NCBI GenBank assembly: GCA_944392225.1
Contig: CALXWB010000009.1
Span: 1 to 50,599, forward strand
Origin: an uncultured Alphaproteobacteria bacterium
Lineage (GTDB): Bacteria > Pseudomonadota > Alphaproteobacteria > RF32 > CAG-239
Direction: 5' to 3'
Length of the DNA: 50,599 bases
Part shown: piece by piece, positions 25,089 to 35,384 of the stretch
Position numbering within the stretch: the stretch's first letter is position 1
How the letters are laid out: every line of letters starts with the position of its first letter
Program-made: the position numbers and the translations under genes
The notes under the pieces: generated by a model
What the model saw: only the letters and a program-made list of their open reading frames with translations
Told to the model about the DNA's origin: nothing
Databases searched by the model: none

Positions 25089-25951
25089 TGAAAATCCGCC
25101 ACAAAAACCAAAAGCAAGAAAACTTTCCCGTCGGGATGATGATTTTTAACGCAAATTTGAGAAAAATCATCAATGACTATTACAAGTTTGCGCGCTATGC
25201 CGATGATATTGCCGATAACCCGAATTTGAAGGCCGAAAAGAAAGTTGAAAAGCTTCACGAACTGGAAGAAATTTTCTTAAAACAAAGAAAATATCACGGT
25301 CAAAAGCTCAAATTTGTCACACGGCTCAGAGAAGAGTTTGACAAACAGAGCCTCAATTCCAATTTGGCCACCGATTTGCTGATTGCGTTCAGAAAAGATG
25401 CCATTGGTTTTGATTATCAAACTTGGGAACAGCTGGTTGACTATTGCAAATATTCGGCAGCTCCGGTCGGCAAATTTATGTTGGCGGTTCACAAAGAAAA
25501 CCCATCGACCTATCTTCCGGCCGCATCTTTGTGCATTGCTTTGCAAATCATCAATCACATTCAAGATTTGAGATATGACAATATTGTGCAAAAAAGAAGA
25601 TACCTTCCGGCAGATATTATGAAAAAGTATCATCTCAAAGAAGAAGATTTAACCAAAGACAAAAGCAGCATCAGCTTAAAAAAAGCCATTGAACACATCA
25701 TCAACCTAACAAGGGGCATGGTCAAAGAAGGCGCTCTTCTGACGCAATTGATAAAAGACAGAAATTTGCGCATTGAGGTATGTATTATCCTTTCTTTAAC
25801 CAATATTATGATAAAAAAGATAATAAAATATGATGTCATGGCAACAGAAGTCAAGCTTTCAAAGTTTGATTGGTTGCGGGGAACACTTTGCGGCATATAC
25901 AAAGGAATAACTGCCAAAGTCAAGACCCTCCCCAACGAGGAGAAAAAATAA
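25085..25951 (+). CDS. hpnC: Squalene synthase-family protein HpnC (hydroxysqualene synthase)
   Basis: 288 aa, a trans-isoprenyl diphosphate synthase fold. The two Asp-rich motifs are ADDIADN (about residue 39) and QDLRYDN (about residue 162). HpnC converts presqualene diphosphate to hydroxysqualene. The order hpnC-hpnD-hpnE is the known three-gene bacterial route to squalene. The start overlaps the trmFO stop, and the second in-frame ATG (25088) is an alternative. Sequence similarity is weaker than for HpnD, so context supports the name. Confidence 0.85.
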   Translation: MMKIRHKNQKQENFPVGMMIFNANLRKIINDYYKFARYADDIADNPNLKAEKKVEKLHELEEIFLKQRKYHGQKLKFVTRLREEFDKQSLNSNLATDLLIAFRKDAIGFDYQTWEQLVDYCKYSAAPVGKFMLAVHKENPSTYLPAASLCIALQIINHIQDLRYDNIVQKRRYLPADIMKKYHLKEEDLTKDKSSISLKKAIEHIINLTRGMVKEGALLTQLIKDRNLRIEVCIILSLTNIMIKKIIKYDVMATEVKLSKFDWLRGTLCGIYKGITAKVKTLPNEEKK

Positions 25952-25955
25952 AGTT

Positions 25956-26789
25956 ATGAATAATATCAAAAAAATTGTCAAAAAATCGGGAAGTTCATTT
26001 TTCTGGAGCATGCGCTTTTTGCCCTTTGGCAAAAGGAACGCCATGTATACCATATATGCCTTTTGCCGCCATATTGATGATATTGTGGACGGCGACAAAG
26101 ATGTGGAAGAAAAATTAAACCTGATGGAAGCCTGGCGCCAAGAGCTTGATAATATTTATGATAAAAAATTGCCGCAAACCGAAATCGGCCGCAAAATATA
26201 TAAAAATTGTATGCGTTTCAAACTTCCCAAAGAAGAGTTTATGCGTTTGATTAACGGCATTTCCATGGATTTGCCCACACCTCTGCAAGCCCCGTCGATG
26301 GAAAAATTCAACGAATATTGCCGCGGTGTGGCCGGTGTTCCTGGCAACTTATCTTTGCGCATTTTTGGTGTTGAAGATGAAGCTTTGATTGAAAAACTCT
26401 CAACCACCTTGGGCAATGCTTTGCAAATCACCAACATTTTGCGCGATGTAAAAGAAGATGCCCAAATCGGCAGATTATACATTCCCAAAGAAATGCTTGA
26501 ACGAGCCGGCATCACATCAACCGACCCATTAACCGTAGTTGTTAATCCCAATTTGGCCAAAGCCAGAGAAGAATTGGCCAAAATCGCAGCCGAGGATTAT
26601 GAGGTTTCTTATCAACTGATAAAACAACTGGATAAAAAAGTGGCTCGTCCGGTCTTAATGATGGCCAACATTTACAAACGTTATTTTGACATCATGCAAA
26701 ACCGCGGCTGGGAGATAATATCGCCCAAACCGCAGCTCAGCAAAATCAAAAAGCTGTCATTGGCTTTGCGCGCATTCTTTTTCAAATAA
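25956..26789 (+). CDS. hpnD: Presqualene diphosphate synthase HpnD
   Basis: 277 aa. The first Asp-rich motif is CRHIDDIVDGD (about residue 40) and the second is ITNILRDVKEDAQIGRLYIP (about 155-174), both complete. There is no membrane anchor. It condenses two farnesyl diphosphates to presqualene diphosphate, the substrate of HpnC. It lies 4 bp after hpnC and 3 bp before hpnE. Confidence 0.93.
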   Translation: MNNIKKIVKKSGSSFFWSMRFLPFGKRNAMYTIYAFCRHIDDIVDGDKDVEEKLNLMEAWRQELDNIYDKKLPQTEIGRKIYKNCMRFKLPKEEFMRLINGISMDLPTPLQAPSMEKFNEYCRGVAGVPGNLSLRIFGVEDEALIEKLSTTLGNALQITNILRDVKEDAQIGRLYIPKEMLERAGITSTDPLTVVVNPNLAKAREELAKIAAEDYEVSYQLIKQLDKKVARPVLMMANIYKRYFDIMQNRGWEIISPKPQLSKIKKLSLALRAFFFK

Positions 26790-26792
26790 AAG

Positions 26793-27851
26793 ATGAAAAA
26801 AAAGGCAAAAACATATCACATTTTGGGCGGCGGTCTGGCCGGATTATGCGCCGCCAAATTCATCAAAGAAAAAAACAAAAATAACAACGTGATAGTTTAT
26901 GAAGCAGCCGCACATTTGGGCGGCCGATGCTTTTCTTTTTATGATAAAATTTTGCAAAAAGAAATTGACAATGCCACACATGTGGTTTTGGGCGCCAATA
27001 AGGAAGTAAGAAAACTTTTAAGAATTAAAGATTGGTCTAATCAAAGCTATTTTTTTGATGAGGAAAAAATCAACACCCATTTTTGGCGTTATATAAGCTT
27101 TATTTTGCTTTCCATATTCAACACCAAAGCTTGCCAAATTCCATATTCAGCCATTTTAAAATTATTACAAAAGCTTTTTCCTTTTGGAACCGACAAAAGA
27201 AAAATATATTTTTCCAAAGGGGATTTAAGCAAAAATTTAATTGAGCCATTAAGGCGTTATGCAGATGAAATCAAATTAGGCTGGAAACTAAATTCTTTTC
27301 AAGCAAAAAATGATGTCGTTCAAAAGCTGATTTTCAATCATGGAGAAGTTGAAATAGGTTCGAAAGACCAAATTATCTGCGCTTTGGATGCAGCAAATTA
27401 CCACAAAATTTTTTCAGGTCCAAAATTTGAATTTAACCCGATAACCAACATTTTTTATCGCACCAGTGTGCCATTAACTTTACCGAAAAATATTCCTTTT
27501 ATAGCAACCCCAAATCAAACGGCCGATTGGATTTTTATTGTTGGAGATATGGTTGCCGTCACCATTTCGGATAGTTCTCAATTAGAAGGGATAGAGGACG
27601 AAGAATTGGCTAGAAAAATTTGGCTCGAAATCAGAGAAATAAACGGTATAAAGGCAGCATTTATGCCTCCGTTCAAAGTTTTGCGCCACCAGCGTGCAAC
27701 CATCAAACAAGATAAGAAAAACAATATGTTAAGGCCAAAAACAGCCCAAAGTTCTTATAAAAACATGCGCCTTGCCGGAGATTGGACCATGAGAAACTGG
27801 CCTTGTTCTCTGGAAACCACTGTTTTATCTGCAAAAAGAGCCATAAAATAG
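26793..27851 (+). CDS. hpnE: Hydroxysqualene dehydroxylase HpnE
   Basis: 352 aa, an FAD-dependent amine oxidase-like enzyme: N-terminal dinucleotide fold ILGGGLAGLCAAKFI, then GGRCFSFYD, and a C-terminal FAD-contact region RLAGDWTMRNWPCSLE. It reduces hydroxysqualene to squalene, completing the hpnCDE set. It is somewhat shorter than the common length (about 400 aa or more) and more AT-rich than hpnD. No squalene-hopene cyclase follows, so hopanoid production cannot be concluded from this window. Confidence 0.9.
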   Translation: MKKKAKTYHILGGGLAGLCAAKFIKEKNKNNNVIVYEAAAHLGGRCFSFYDKILQKEIDNATHVVLGANKEVRKLLRIKDWSNQSYFFDEEKINTHFWRYISFILLSIFNTKACQIPYSAILKLLQKLFPFGTDKRKIYFSKGDLSKNLIEPLRRYADEIKLGWKLNSFQAKNDVVQKLIFNHGEVEIGSKDQIICALDAANYHKIFSGPKFEFNPITNIFYRTSVPLTLPKNIPFIATPNQTADWIFIVGDMVAVTISDSSQLEGIEDEELARKIWLEIREINGIKAAFMPPFKVLRHQRATIKQDKKNNMLRPKTAQSSYKNMRLAGDWTMRNWPCSLETTVLSAKRAIK

Positions 27852-27942
27852 AAATTTTCATAAAAATTTAATCATTGCCTAATATAAAAGAAAATGATAA
27901 TATTTAATATAGTGCAGATTCTTAGGGCAAGGGAGATGTGTC

Positions 27943-30150
27943 ATGAAACTATTGGTTAAATTATGTTTGATTGGTCTAGCTTCGGCATTAACCATTTCAG
28001 CTACTCAAGCACAAAACACAACAAATAATTTCAGCCTGGAGGTAACGCCTTCGGCAAGTTACCAACTGGCAAAAGCGCAGTTTTTGCCGGATTTTACCGA
28101 TAGTGAATGGGGCTATAATTCACATGACTTGACAGCCGGCAGCATTGCCGATGATGATTCTTGCTCAGCCTACCCTCTTTCTTCTTGCCCGGCCAACGGA
28201 AACTGCAGCCAATGTCCCACTAACAGAAACAAATATCGCCTGAATTCTTGTGTTACCGATTTTAGAATAACCCCAAACAGAAAATATTGTGTTCCTAATT
28301 CTTGCGAAAATTTGACCAAGCATAAAGAATATTATGATTATTCAAGCTATGGAGAGCTATACAGCACCCCTCCCACGGGTATGAGCTGCACCTATGGCGG
28401 CCCGGCGATTAAGGTTAACGGTATTGCCGTTGCCAGAACATCTTGTTACTCAAAATGCACCTATTCCAGCTGTGAAGACTTGGGTTATTCTTCCACCCAT
28501 GCATCTGATAAAAGATGCGTAAAATATTCCCCCGGTGACTTAACCTGTTATGCCGGCTGCACAAGTATCTCTTGTTCAGGATACACTCTTAACAAATCTC
28601 CGATGCCGTCACACGCTAAAACAATGGTTCAATGCCCGGATTGTTCTCGGCTTGCTTATGCTAATATCAAAACAGTAGAAGGAACAGTCGTAAAACAAAT
28701 AACCACTCCGAATTGCGGCTTGAAATATTATAAAATCGGCGCTTGTGAAGATGGTTATAAGGTTAACTCAAGTGGCACACAATGTTTGAGCGATACTTGT
28801 CCGAACGGCTATTATAAAGAATGTGAAACCGGCACGCAAGGCACCCCGCAATATACAGAATATGGCACCGCTTGCTATCAATGTAAAGCTGCGGGATCCC
28901 GCTGTGTTGAACTGGGATATAACAATTCAATACAATGGGGCAAAAAGAAGCCTAATGATGGACAAACTTATAGCTTTGTAAAAACAGCTACTTGTCCTTA
29001 TGCTTCTAATTATTATATGGGCTATTGGAACCCAACCACCTGTAACAACCCAAAACGCGGTTCATACTTATATTCAGACAAAACCTGCAGCACGCAGTTA
29101 ATCTCTGCCAAAACCGTGATTGGCGTTATTTTCACAGATCCGTCCATCACCAGCCGTCGTATTGCCGTGGCGCTCAAACCCGGCAGCGGAACTTGGATTG
29201 ATACATCAAAAGCTGACGAATGGAGCAACGTGGCTACCGGCGCTTTTGATGTTCCTACACTAACTAACCATACCTCGCCGTTGGAGGTTGATAACGGAAA
29301 AGCCAACACCAAAATTATTGCCTCATATTGTCAGGAGATTGGAGCTAGTTGTCCGGCCGCAGAAACTGCCTATGCCTATAAAACCGCAGGCACATCGGCC
29401 GGAGATTGGTATTTGCCTTCAACCGTTGAGCTGGAATGGCTCTTTAGCGAAAAGGCTACTATAGATAAAAGCTTGGTAAGTGTCGGAGCTCTAGACCTCT
29501 ATGCCGCCTGCTATGTGTGGAGCTCAGAGGAGCGTCTTAGCTCTGAAGCTTGGACATGGTTAGAATCTCAAAAAAGTTTTGTAAATGCATACAAAGGCAA
29601 TGGATATTGCTCTCATATTATTTTAGATCTTGATCAAATTGGTAAAAATCCGACCTGTCCATTAAAAGTTTGTTCATATACATATCCATTAACCTCATGC
29701 CCTGAACATGGAAAATGTACTCCTTGTTCTATACAAGACTCTCAGTGCAACCAAACAGTAAAATTCAAACTCGATAGCTGTGAAGATGGTTACACAATGC
29801 TTAAAAATACTTGCGTAAAAAGAACGACTTGCACTGCTACATTTTGCAAAGGTTCACCAACGAAACCAGCCCATGCAACATCATACACATCTTGCACGCC
29901 GGTAAATATAGATTGTTCTAAAGGGAGAACAGTTTATACCGCAACAGCATGTCAGTCCGGATATAAGTTAGACGGTATGGGTGGTTGTACACCAACAAGC
30001 ACAGGAGGAACAGTCCCTTCAATCTGCACGGAAGAATGCAACAACATATACACCAGCACACAATGTAAAAGCACTTGCGTCCAAAAATGTCAAAAGGGTG
30101 AAAACTACTTGAACATATACATTGGCGCTACGCAGTGCCAAATGAAATAG
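27943..30150 (+). CDS. Large Cys-rich secreted protein with DUF1566/Lcl-like domain
   Basis: 735 aa. A signal peptide (MKLLVKLCLIGLASALTISATQAQ) is followed by Cys-rich modules with the pattern YPLxSCPxxGxCxxC...LxSC, at about residues 77-100 and again 585-620, plus related cysteine blocks. Between about residues 390-560 lies a cysteine-poor domain (WIDTSKADEWSN, GDWYLPSTVELEWLFSE) resembling the DUF1566/Lcl C-terminal domain. The protein is likely exported and disulfide-bonded; adhesion or envelope attachment is a guess. AGGGAGA precedes the ATG. A TTAA-N7-CTAA near-match to the CtrA consensus lies 75 bp upstream (27868-27882). It has its own terminator. Confidence 0.85.
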   Translation: MKLLVKLCLIGLASALTISATQAQNTTNNFSLEVTPSASYQLAKAQFLPDFTDSEWGYNSHDLTAGSIADDDSCSAYPLSSCPANGNCSQCPTNRNKYRLNSCVTDFRITPNRKYCVPNSCENLTKHKEYYDYSSYGELYSTPPTGMSCTYGGPAIKVNGIAVARTSCYSKCTYSSCEDLGYSSTHASDKRCVKYSPGDLTCYAGCTSISCSGYTLNKSPMPSHAKTMVQCPDCSRLAYANIKTVEGTVVKQITTPNCGLKYYKIGACEDGYKVNSSGTQCLSDTCPNGYYKECETGTQGTPQYTEYGTACYQCKAAGSRCVELGYNNSIQWGKKKPNDGQTYSFVKTATCPYASNYYMGYWNPTTCNNPKRGSYLYSDKTCSTQLISAKTVIGVIFTDPSITSRRIAVALKPGSGTWIDTSKADEWSNVATGAFDVPTLTNHTSPLEVDNGKANTKIIASYCQEIGASCPAAETAYAYKTAGTSAGDWYLPSTVELEWLFSEKATIDKSLVSVGALDLYAACYVWSSEERLSSEAWTWLESQKSFVNAYKGNGYCSHIILDLDQIGKNPTCPLKVCSYTYPLTSCPEHGKCTPCSIQDSQCNQTVKFKLDSCEDGYTMLKNTCVKRTTCTATFCKGSPTKPAHATSYTSCTPVNIDCSKGRTVYTATACQSGYKLDGMGGCTPTSTGGTVPSICTEECNNIYTSTQCKSTCVQKCQKGENYLNIYIGATQCQMK

Positions 30151-30158
30151 GCTCTACA

Positions 30159-30196
30159 AAAAAATCCCTCAGAGCAAAATCTGAGGGATTTTTTTG
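30159..30196 (+). terminator. Terminator after the Cys-rich gene
   Basis: AATCCCTCAGA-GCAAAA-TCTGAGGGATT stem followed by a T-run. Confidence 0.92.
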
Positions 30197-30401
30197 TTCT
30201 TTAAACACATCACATACAGCAAAAACAACAAAGAAAATTAACTTTTTTAACAACAGATATTCTGGCAAGAACCCACGATAATTCTTATGACAAGCCTTAT
30301 GATATAACCATACTTGTTAGCTAGCATAAAGCTAATTACTCTAAAGTCTTACCATCTATCAAACAAACAAATCCAAGGCTTTTTGTAAAGCAACCAGACA
30401 C
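30197..30401. other. Intergenic stretch without a recognised gene
   Basis: No supported ORF, tRNA or repeat. A small GTTAGCT-agcataa-AGCTAAT hairpin lies near 30325-30345. Otherwise A/T-rich filler between two converging terminators. Confidence 0.5.
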
Positions 30402-30435
30402 AAAAAAAATCCCGCCAAATAAGCGGGATTTTTTC
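30402..30435 (-). terminator. Terminator after ftsZ
   Basis: AATCCCGC-CAAATAA-GCGGGATT flanked by A- and T-runs. It ends the mraY-to-ftsZ cluster. Confidence 0.9.
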
Positions 30436-30450
30436 AATCAATAAGTTACA

Positions 30451-32148
30451 CTATCTTCTTCTTAAGAAAGACGGAATTTCCAAGTTCAATCTGTCTTCCA
30501 TACCATAATCTGTTCCATTAGAAGAAAAGCTTGGAGAAACGGGCTCTTGTAAACGTTCTTCTTCTCTTTTCTTTTTATTTCTGCGTGCGATGGAAAAGCC
30601 GGTCACACGTTCAATCAAAGTCGGTGTATGGCGTTCATCGTCAACAATCAATTCTTCTTGCTCTTCGGTTTTACGAGCGGCAAAGGGTTGCGGATTGTGG
30701 TTTGGAAAGAGTTCCGGCTCTTCTTCCACTTCACGCACCGTATTTTTTGGGGTAAAGACATTGGAGTTAGCCGTTGCTAAAATACTGTCATATTGAGAAT
30801 TATCACTCAAATCTTCAGACTTATTGATAATGGCCTTAAACAAAGCTGTTGCTTTAGGCATATCTCCGGCAACGGAAGAAGCTTCAACATCAGCAAAATC
30901 ATTAAATTTTGCCTCGGAAGCAGAAATCTGTGTCGGAATTTCATCTGGAGTTTCTTCAACTGTTTCTGTTTCGGTAATGCTGAAAACATTTTCAGGCTCG
31001 GTTTCCAAAACAGGGGCAACCGGCTCCTCTTCTACAACGGTTTCGGTTTTGGTTGCCGAAAATTTTTCCAAGTTAGAATCAATTTCATCATTAGGCACAA
31101 CCGAAACGCTCACTTTTTCCATAAAAGTAGTTTCGGGCATAGGTTTTTTTTCAACAGCTGGTTTAGCTTTTGCCTGAGCATCACCAATTCCCGTTGCCAC
31201 GATAGAAACTCTGATTTTGCCCATTAACGTATCATCAAAGCTGGAGCCGAAGATGATATTGGCATCTTCATCCACTTCTTCTTTAATACGGCTGGCAGCC
31301 TCATCAATCTCAAACAAAGTGATGTCGGAACCGCCGGTAATATTGATTAACACGCCTTTTGCACCGCGCATTGAACAATCATCAAGAAGCGGGTTAGACA
31401 AGGCTTGTTCGGCAGCCTTAACGGCTCTGTCTTCACCTTCTGCCTCACCTGTTCCCATAATGGCTTTACCTTTGTCCTGCATAATCGATTTAATATCGGC
31501 AAAATCAAGGTTAATCAAACCCGGCATCATCATCAAATCTGTAATGGAGCGCACACCGGCATAAAGCACATTATCGGCCATTACAAAAGCATCAACCAAG
31601 GTTGTGTTTTTATCAGCGATTCTAAACAAATTTTGGTTAGGAATAATAATGATACTATCCACCTCTTTGGTAAATTCTTCAACGGCGGCCTCAGCGGTTT
31701 CCAATCGTTTTCTTCCCTCAAATTGGAAAGGCTTTGTAACCACGCCGACGGTAAGTATTCCTTTTTCTTTGGCAAGTTTGGCCACCACGGGAGCTGCACC
31801 GCTGCCTGTTCCGCCGCCCATACCGGCGGTGATAAAGACCATATTAGCACCCTCAAGCTCGCGTTCAATCTCTTCTTTGGCTTCTTCGGCAGCCATCTTA
31901 CCGACTTCGGGGCGAGCACCGGCACCCAAGCCTTGTGTTGTTTCCAGCCCCAGTTGGATTTTTCTGCTGGCGGTAGAGTTAGCCAAAGCCTGAGCATCGG
32001 TATTAGCCACAATAAAGTCAACGCCTTCAAGCTTTTTGGCAATCATATTATTAACGGCATTACCGCCACCGCCGCCCACGCCGATAACCGAGATTCTGGG
32101 TTTGAGTTGAGCAATTGTTTTTTCTGGTACAGCTAATTTAATTGACAT
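30451..32148 (-). CDS. ftsZ: Cell division protein FtsZ
   Basis: About 565 aa. The tubulin-like GTPase core (about 1-325) has [13 protein letters not shown], the signature [10 protein letters not shown] and the T7 loop [10 protein letters not shown] long, acidic, low-complexity linker of about 220 residues follows, then the conserved C-terminal peptide ([10 protein letters not shown]) that binds FtsA and other partners. ATG 32148 is chosen because AGGAAAAAAA directly precedes it; the longer TTG start at 32163 includes that ribosome site. It is the last gene of the cluster. A weak TTAA-N7-TTAC lies in the ftsA-ftsZ gap at 32219-32233. Confidence 0.98.
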   Translation of the reverse strand: MSIKLAVPEKTIAQLKPRISVIGVGGGGGNAVNNMIAKKLEGVDFIVANTDAQALANSTASRKIQLGLETTQGLGAGARPEVGKMAAEEAKEEIERELEGANMVFITAGMGGGTGSGAAPVVAKLAKEKGILTVGVVTKPFQFEGRKRLETAEAAVEEFTKEVDSIIIIPNQNLFRIADKNTTLVDAFVMADNVLYAGVRSITDLMMMPGLINLDFADIKSIMQDKGKAIMGTGEAEGEDRAVKAAEQALSNPLLDDCSMRGAKGVLINITGGSDITLFEIDEAASRIKEEVDEDANIIFGSSFDDTLMGKIRVSIVATGIGDAQAKAKPAVEKKPMPETTFMEKVSVSVVPNDEIDSNLEKFSATKTETVVEEEPVAPVLETEPENVFSITETETVEETPDEIPTQISASEAKFNDFADVEASSVAGDMPKATALFKAIINKSEDLSDNSQYDSILATANSNVFTPKNTVREVEEEPELFPNHNPQPFAARKTEEQEELIVDDERHTPTLIERVTGFSIARRNKKKREEERLQEPVSPSFSSNGTDYGMEDRLNLEIPSFLRRR

Positions 32149-32246
32149 TTTTTTTCCTAACAAACAATCTATAAAAAAACAGTAGTCCTATCTGGCATAT
32201 AGGCTAGCACAAAATAAATTAAGTTTTGGTTACCAAAGGAAAAATT

Positions 32247-33503
32247 TTAAAAATTTTGTTTGAACCACGAGAACAAAGAGCCCAAAACGCCGTTTTCGGC
32301 ATGAACCGGCTTATTGATAATTTTGTTGGGCTTTTTTTCCGTATAGTTAAGGGCAAACAAGAGCAACCCGATACAGGTAGAAAAAGCAGGATTATAAAGT
32401 GTTTCCGGCAAGTTTGGCACATTTTTGGGTTTGCCGATACGCACTTGTTTATCCAAAACCATGGAAGCCACTTCTCTGATACCTGCGAGTTGGCTTCCGC
32501 CGCCGGTCAAAACCACACGATGACTTGAAATATCGGCCAAGCCTTGCTCTCTGAACTTATTATTCACCAGCTCAAAAATTTCTTCGATTCTCGGGGTGAT
32601 AATGCTGATAAGGTCAGATTTTGGTACTTGTTTAATCAGGCTGTCATCTTCTTCGCCGACAGGATACACATTTATCAACTCGGCTTTGTCTTGCGAAGAA
32701 AGAAAAGCGCAACCGTGCAAAGTTTTCAAACGCTCGGCATGAGCAAAAGAAGTGGTCAAGCCATAAGCAATATCGTTGGTCACATTATTTCCGCCCACGG
32801 CAATGGAAGAAAAATAAACCGGGTAACCGTGTTTGAAAGTGGCAATACTGGTTGTTCCGCCGCCAATATCAATAACCGTTGCCCCGATTTCTTTTTCATC
32901 ATCAACCAGGCAAGCCAAGCCGGAGGCATAAGAAGAAAAAGATTTTCCGGCAATTTCCAAATGAGCATTTTCCACCACGGTGGCAATATTTCGATACATA
33001 ATATCCGGCATCAGCCCGAGTAAAATATCCACCGAAAGGCTTTCCCCGAAAATATTTCTCGGGTCTTTAACTTCCTCCCCCATATCCAAACGATAACACG
33101 TCGGCAAGCAGTGAATCAGCTCATGTCCGTCAACATTAATTTTGTTAATACCGCGTTCAATCACTTTGTTGATATCAGCTTCATTAACCGGCCGATTTTT
33201 ATTAATGGAAATTGAGGCGCTTTTAATAGTGCTTTTAACCTTATCCCCGGAAACATTAACAATCACGCGGTCGATTCGCTCATTAGCCATTTGCTCGGCT
33301 GTTTCCACGGCGTTACACACAGCCAAAGTTGCTTGATTAATATCAACCACCACCCCGTTTTTGATTCCGTTTGAGGCATTATACCCATAACCCACAACGT
33401 TGATTCTCTTATCTCGGCTGATTTTGGCAATAACGCAACACACCTTGGAAGATCCAATATCCAAAGCAGCAATTGTTGTCAGTCGATTAAAAGAATGTGT
33501 CAC
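32247..33503 (-). CDS. ftsA: Cell division protein FtsA
   Basis: 418 aa, an actin-like ATPase that tethers FtsZ to the membrane. Phosphate-1 (ALDIGSSKVCCVIA), phosphate-2 (VIDIGGGTTSIATF) and the adenosine motif (VLTGGGSQLAGI) are visible. The C-terminal amphipathic helix (LFSWFKQNF) would insert in the inner membrane. It lies between ftsQ and ftsZ in the conserved order. Confidence 0.97.
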   Translation of the reverse strand: MTHSFNRLTTIAALDIGSSKVCCVIAKISRDKRINVVGYGYNASNGIKNGVVVDINQATLAVCNAVETAEQMANERIDRVIVNVSGDKVKSTIKSASISINKNRPVNEADINKVIERGINKINVDGHELIHCLPTCYRLDMGEEVKDPRNIFGESLSVDILLGLMPDIMYRNIATVVENAHLEIAGKSFSSYASGLACLVDDEKEIGATVIDIGGGTTSIATFKHGYPVYFSSIAVGGNNVTNDIAYGLTTSFAHAERLKTLHGCAFLSSQDKAELINVYPVGEEDDSLIKQVPKSDLISIITPRIEEIFELVNNKFREQGLADISSHRVVLTGGGSQLAGIREVASMVLDKQVRIGKPKNVPNLPETLYNPAFSTCIGLLLFALNYTEKKPNKIINKPVHAENGVLGSLFSWFKQNF

Positions 33504-33543
33504 TCTAGACTCCCATCAATAAAAGAATCAAAACCAAACAAAA

Positions 33544-34422
33544 TCAGACTCGGTTTTCTTTAAGATTTTTCCGCAAAACCGGGGCTTTACCTTCAGTTTT
33601 TTTCAACGTCACGGTAATTTTACCTTTTAATCGTAAATCAATGATGGTTAATTTACGTTTAAGAATACCGTTAACGGCATCCAAGTTTAACAATTTTTTC
33701 CAAGCTTCTTCCACATGTTCTTCCGGCAATTTGACGGTCACGCCGTTTTGAATATCATCAAAAACCAAATCCCAGCGCCGATGAGAAATAAAGTTTGCCA
33801 CTTTCACACGTTCAAAAACTTTTTTATTGGAAGAAATGATTTTGAGCAACTGATTAATATTTTCCGGCGCCCCTTCTCCCACAATCAGCAATATCGGTTT
33901 TTCCGGGGTAAAAGGCGCATCAATGACCAAGCCGTCTTCATCAATGGGATGAAATTTTTCATTAATCTGCCAAATGGAGCGCACCTGCCGCTCTTCTAAA
34001 GAAATTTCCAGCACATTCGGAAAAAACTTGCGTTTGACGATGGCATTTTTCACCCAAGGCAAATGCTCAATTCTCTCTTTCATATCATGGATATTGATTT
34101 TTAAAAAATTATCGCCGCGCTTTACCTGCAAAATCCTCAGCAAATCCGGCTTAGAAGTTTTATCACGCCCCACGACCACCACATCGTCCAAAGTCAGGCC
34201 GGCTTTTGCGGCATAGTCAAACAAAGTCTGAACCGCATTTTGTGTTTTTTCTTCCACCATATCCGTTGTCACAATCAAAGTTGCAAATCCCAACACAAAA
34301 ATCAACCCCAAAACGAACAAATTTGCCGCCAACCTTTTACCAAACTCTTTGGGTTCGGGAACAATATTTGTTTTTTGTGAGTTGTTTTTTTGAACTTCGG
34401 AATTTTCAGATTGTGTGGTCAT
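33544..34422 (-). CDS. ftsQ: Cell division protein FtsQ
   Basis: 292 aa, a bitopic membrane protein. A cytoplasmic basic N terminus is followed by one membrane helix (FVLGLIFVLGFATLIV, about 36-51). The periplasmic POTRA domain (VKRGDNFLKINIHDMKERIE, about 105-170) and a beta domain come after it. FtsQ links early and late divisome proteins through FtsB and FtsL. It starts 4 bp after murB and precedes ftsA by 40 bp. ddl, which normally sits between murB and ftsQ, is missing. Confidence 0.93.
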   Translation of the reverse strand: MTTQSENSEVQKNNSQKTNIVPEPKEFGKRLAANLFVLGLIFVLGFATLIVTTDMVEEKTQNAVQTLFDYAAKAGLTLDDVVVVGRDKTSKPDLLRILQVKRGDNFLKINIHDMKERIEHLPWVKNAIVKRKFFPNVLEISLEERQVRSIWQINEKFHPIDEDGLVIDAPFTPEKPILLIVGEGAPENINQLLKIISSNKKVFERVKVANFISHRRWDLVFDDIQNGVTVKLPEEHVEEAWKKLLNLDAVNGILKRKLTIIDLRLKGKITVTLKKTEGKAPVLRKNLKENRV

Positions 34423-34426
34423 GGCT

Positions 34427-35350
34427 TTATTTTAAAACACCCATGCGTTTAACTTCCCATTCCAAAGTGATGGAAGTTTTTTCTTTCACTTTTTTAATAA
34501 TGGTTTCGCCCAAATTTTCAATATCGGCAGCACTGGCTTTGCCAGTATTAACCAAAAAGTTGCAATGTTTTTCAGAAACCTTTGCCCCGTTAAAGTTTAA
34601 ACTATCGCATCCTGATTTTTTAATCAGCTCCCAAGCTTTCAAACCTTCGGGATTTTTGAAAGTAGACCCGGCCGTTCTTTCATTATACGGCTGATTTTTG
34701 ATTCTTTTTTCTTTGTTTTCGGCAATAATTTTGGCCACTTCTTCCCCGGGACGATAAAATGTTTTAAATGTGATGGAAGTCACTATCCAATCTTCAGGGA
34801 ACAAGCTGCTACGATAAGAGAGTTTCAAGTCATCGACCCCGATTTCTTTTTTTTCACCTTCGCCGTTCACAATCGTGGCTTTAACAATCACATCTTTCAC
34901 TTCTGTGCCGTAGCAACCGGCGTTTGTTTTGACCGAACCGCCGATAAGACCGGGAATTGAGCAAAGAAATTCCAAACCGCCCATATTTTTTTCAATCAAA
35001 TATTTTTCCAAGCCAGAGTTTTTGAAGCCGGCCCCGAGTGTAATCAAATTATCTTCAATTGCCACTTTTCTGAAATTGCGATTATCAAGTTTAATCACCA
35101 CGCCGGGAATGCCGCCGTCACGCACCAAAATATTAGACCCGGCCCCAATCACGCAAATCGGCAAATTATAAGGTTTGGTTTTCATAAAAAAGGCCAAATC
35201 ATCTTCATCTTCGGGAAAAAACATCACTTCGGCCGGGCCCCCGACACCAAACCATGTATATTTGGACATAGGTTCGTTTTTCTTATATTTTCCTCTGACC
35301 TGAGGCAAATATTGCATCAAATCATCAGCCGGGGTTTTTGACCAAAACAT
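34427..35350 (-). CDS. murB: UDP-N-acetylenolpyruvoylglucosamine reductase
   Basis: 307 aa, a type II-size MurB. The FAD-binding stretch has FGVGGPAEVMFFP and IGAGSNILV. Catalytic groups are in YRSSLF (Arg), AGSTFKNPEG (Ser) and the late Glu of LEWEVKRMG. It reduces UDP-GlcNAc-enolpyruvate to UDP-MurNAc with NADPH. It follows murG by 34 bp, whereas murC usually precedes it in alphaproteobacteria. Confidence 0.96.
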   Translation of the reverse strand: MFWSKTPADDLMQYLPQVRGKYKKNEPMSKYTWFGVGGPAEVMFFPEDEDDLAFFMKTKPYNLPICVIGAGSNILVRDGGIPGVVIKLDNRNFRKVAIEDNLITLGAGFKNSGLEKYLIEKNMGGLEFLCSIPGLIGGSVKTNAGCYGTEVKDVIVKATIVNGEGEKKEIGVDDLKLSYRSSLFPEDWIVTSITFKTFYRPGEEVAKIIAENKEKRIKNQPYNERTAGSTFKNPEGLKAWELIKKSGCDSLNFNGAKVSEKHCNFLVNTGKASAADIENLGETIIKKVKEKTSITLEWEVKRMGVLK

Positions 35351-35384
35351 TGTTTTTCTCCTTAAAAAAAATCAGGCACGGTTT

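Noticed and set aside
32219-32233. TTAA-N7-TTAC before ftsZ as a CtrA site
   Set aside because: One mismatch in a half-site; such near-matches are common by chance in AT-rich DNA, and it lies inside the operon.
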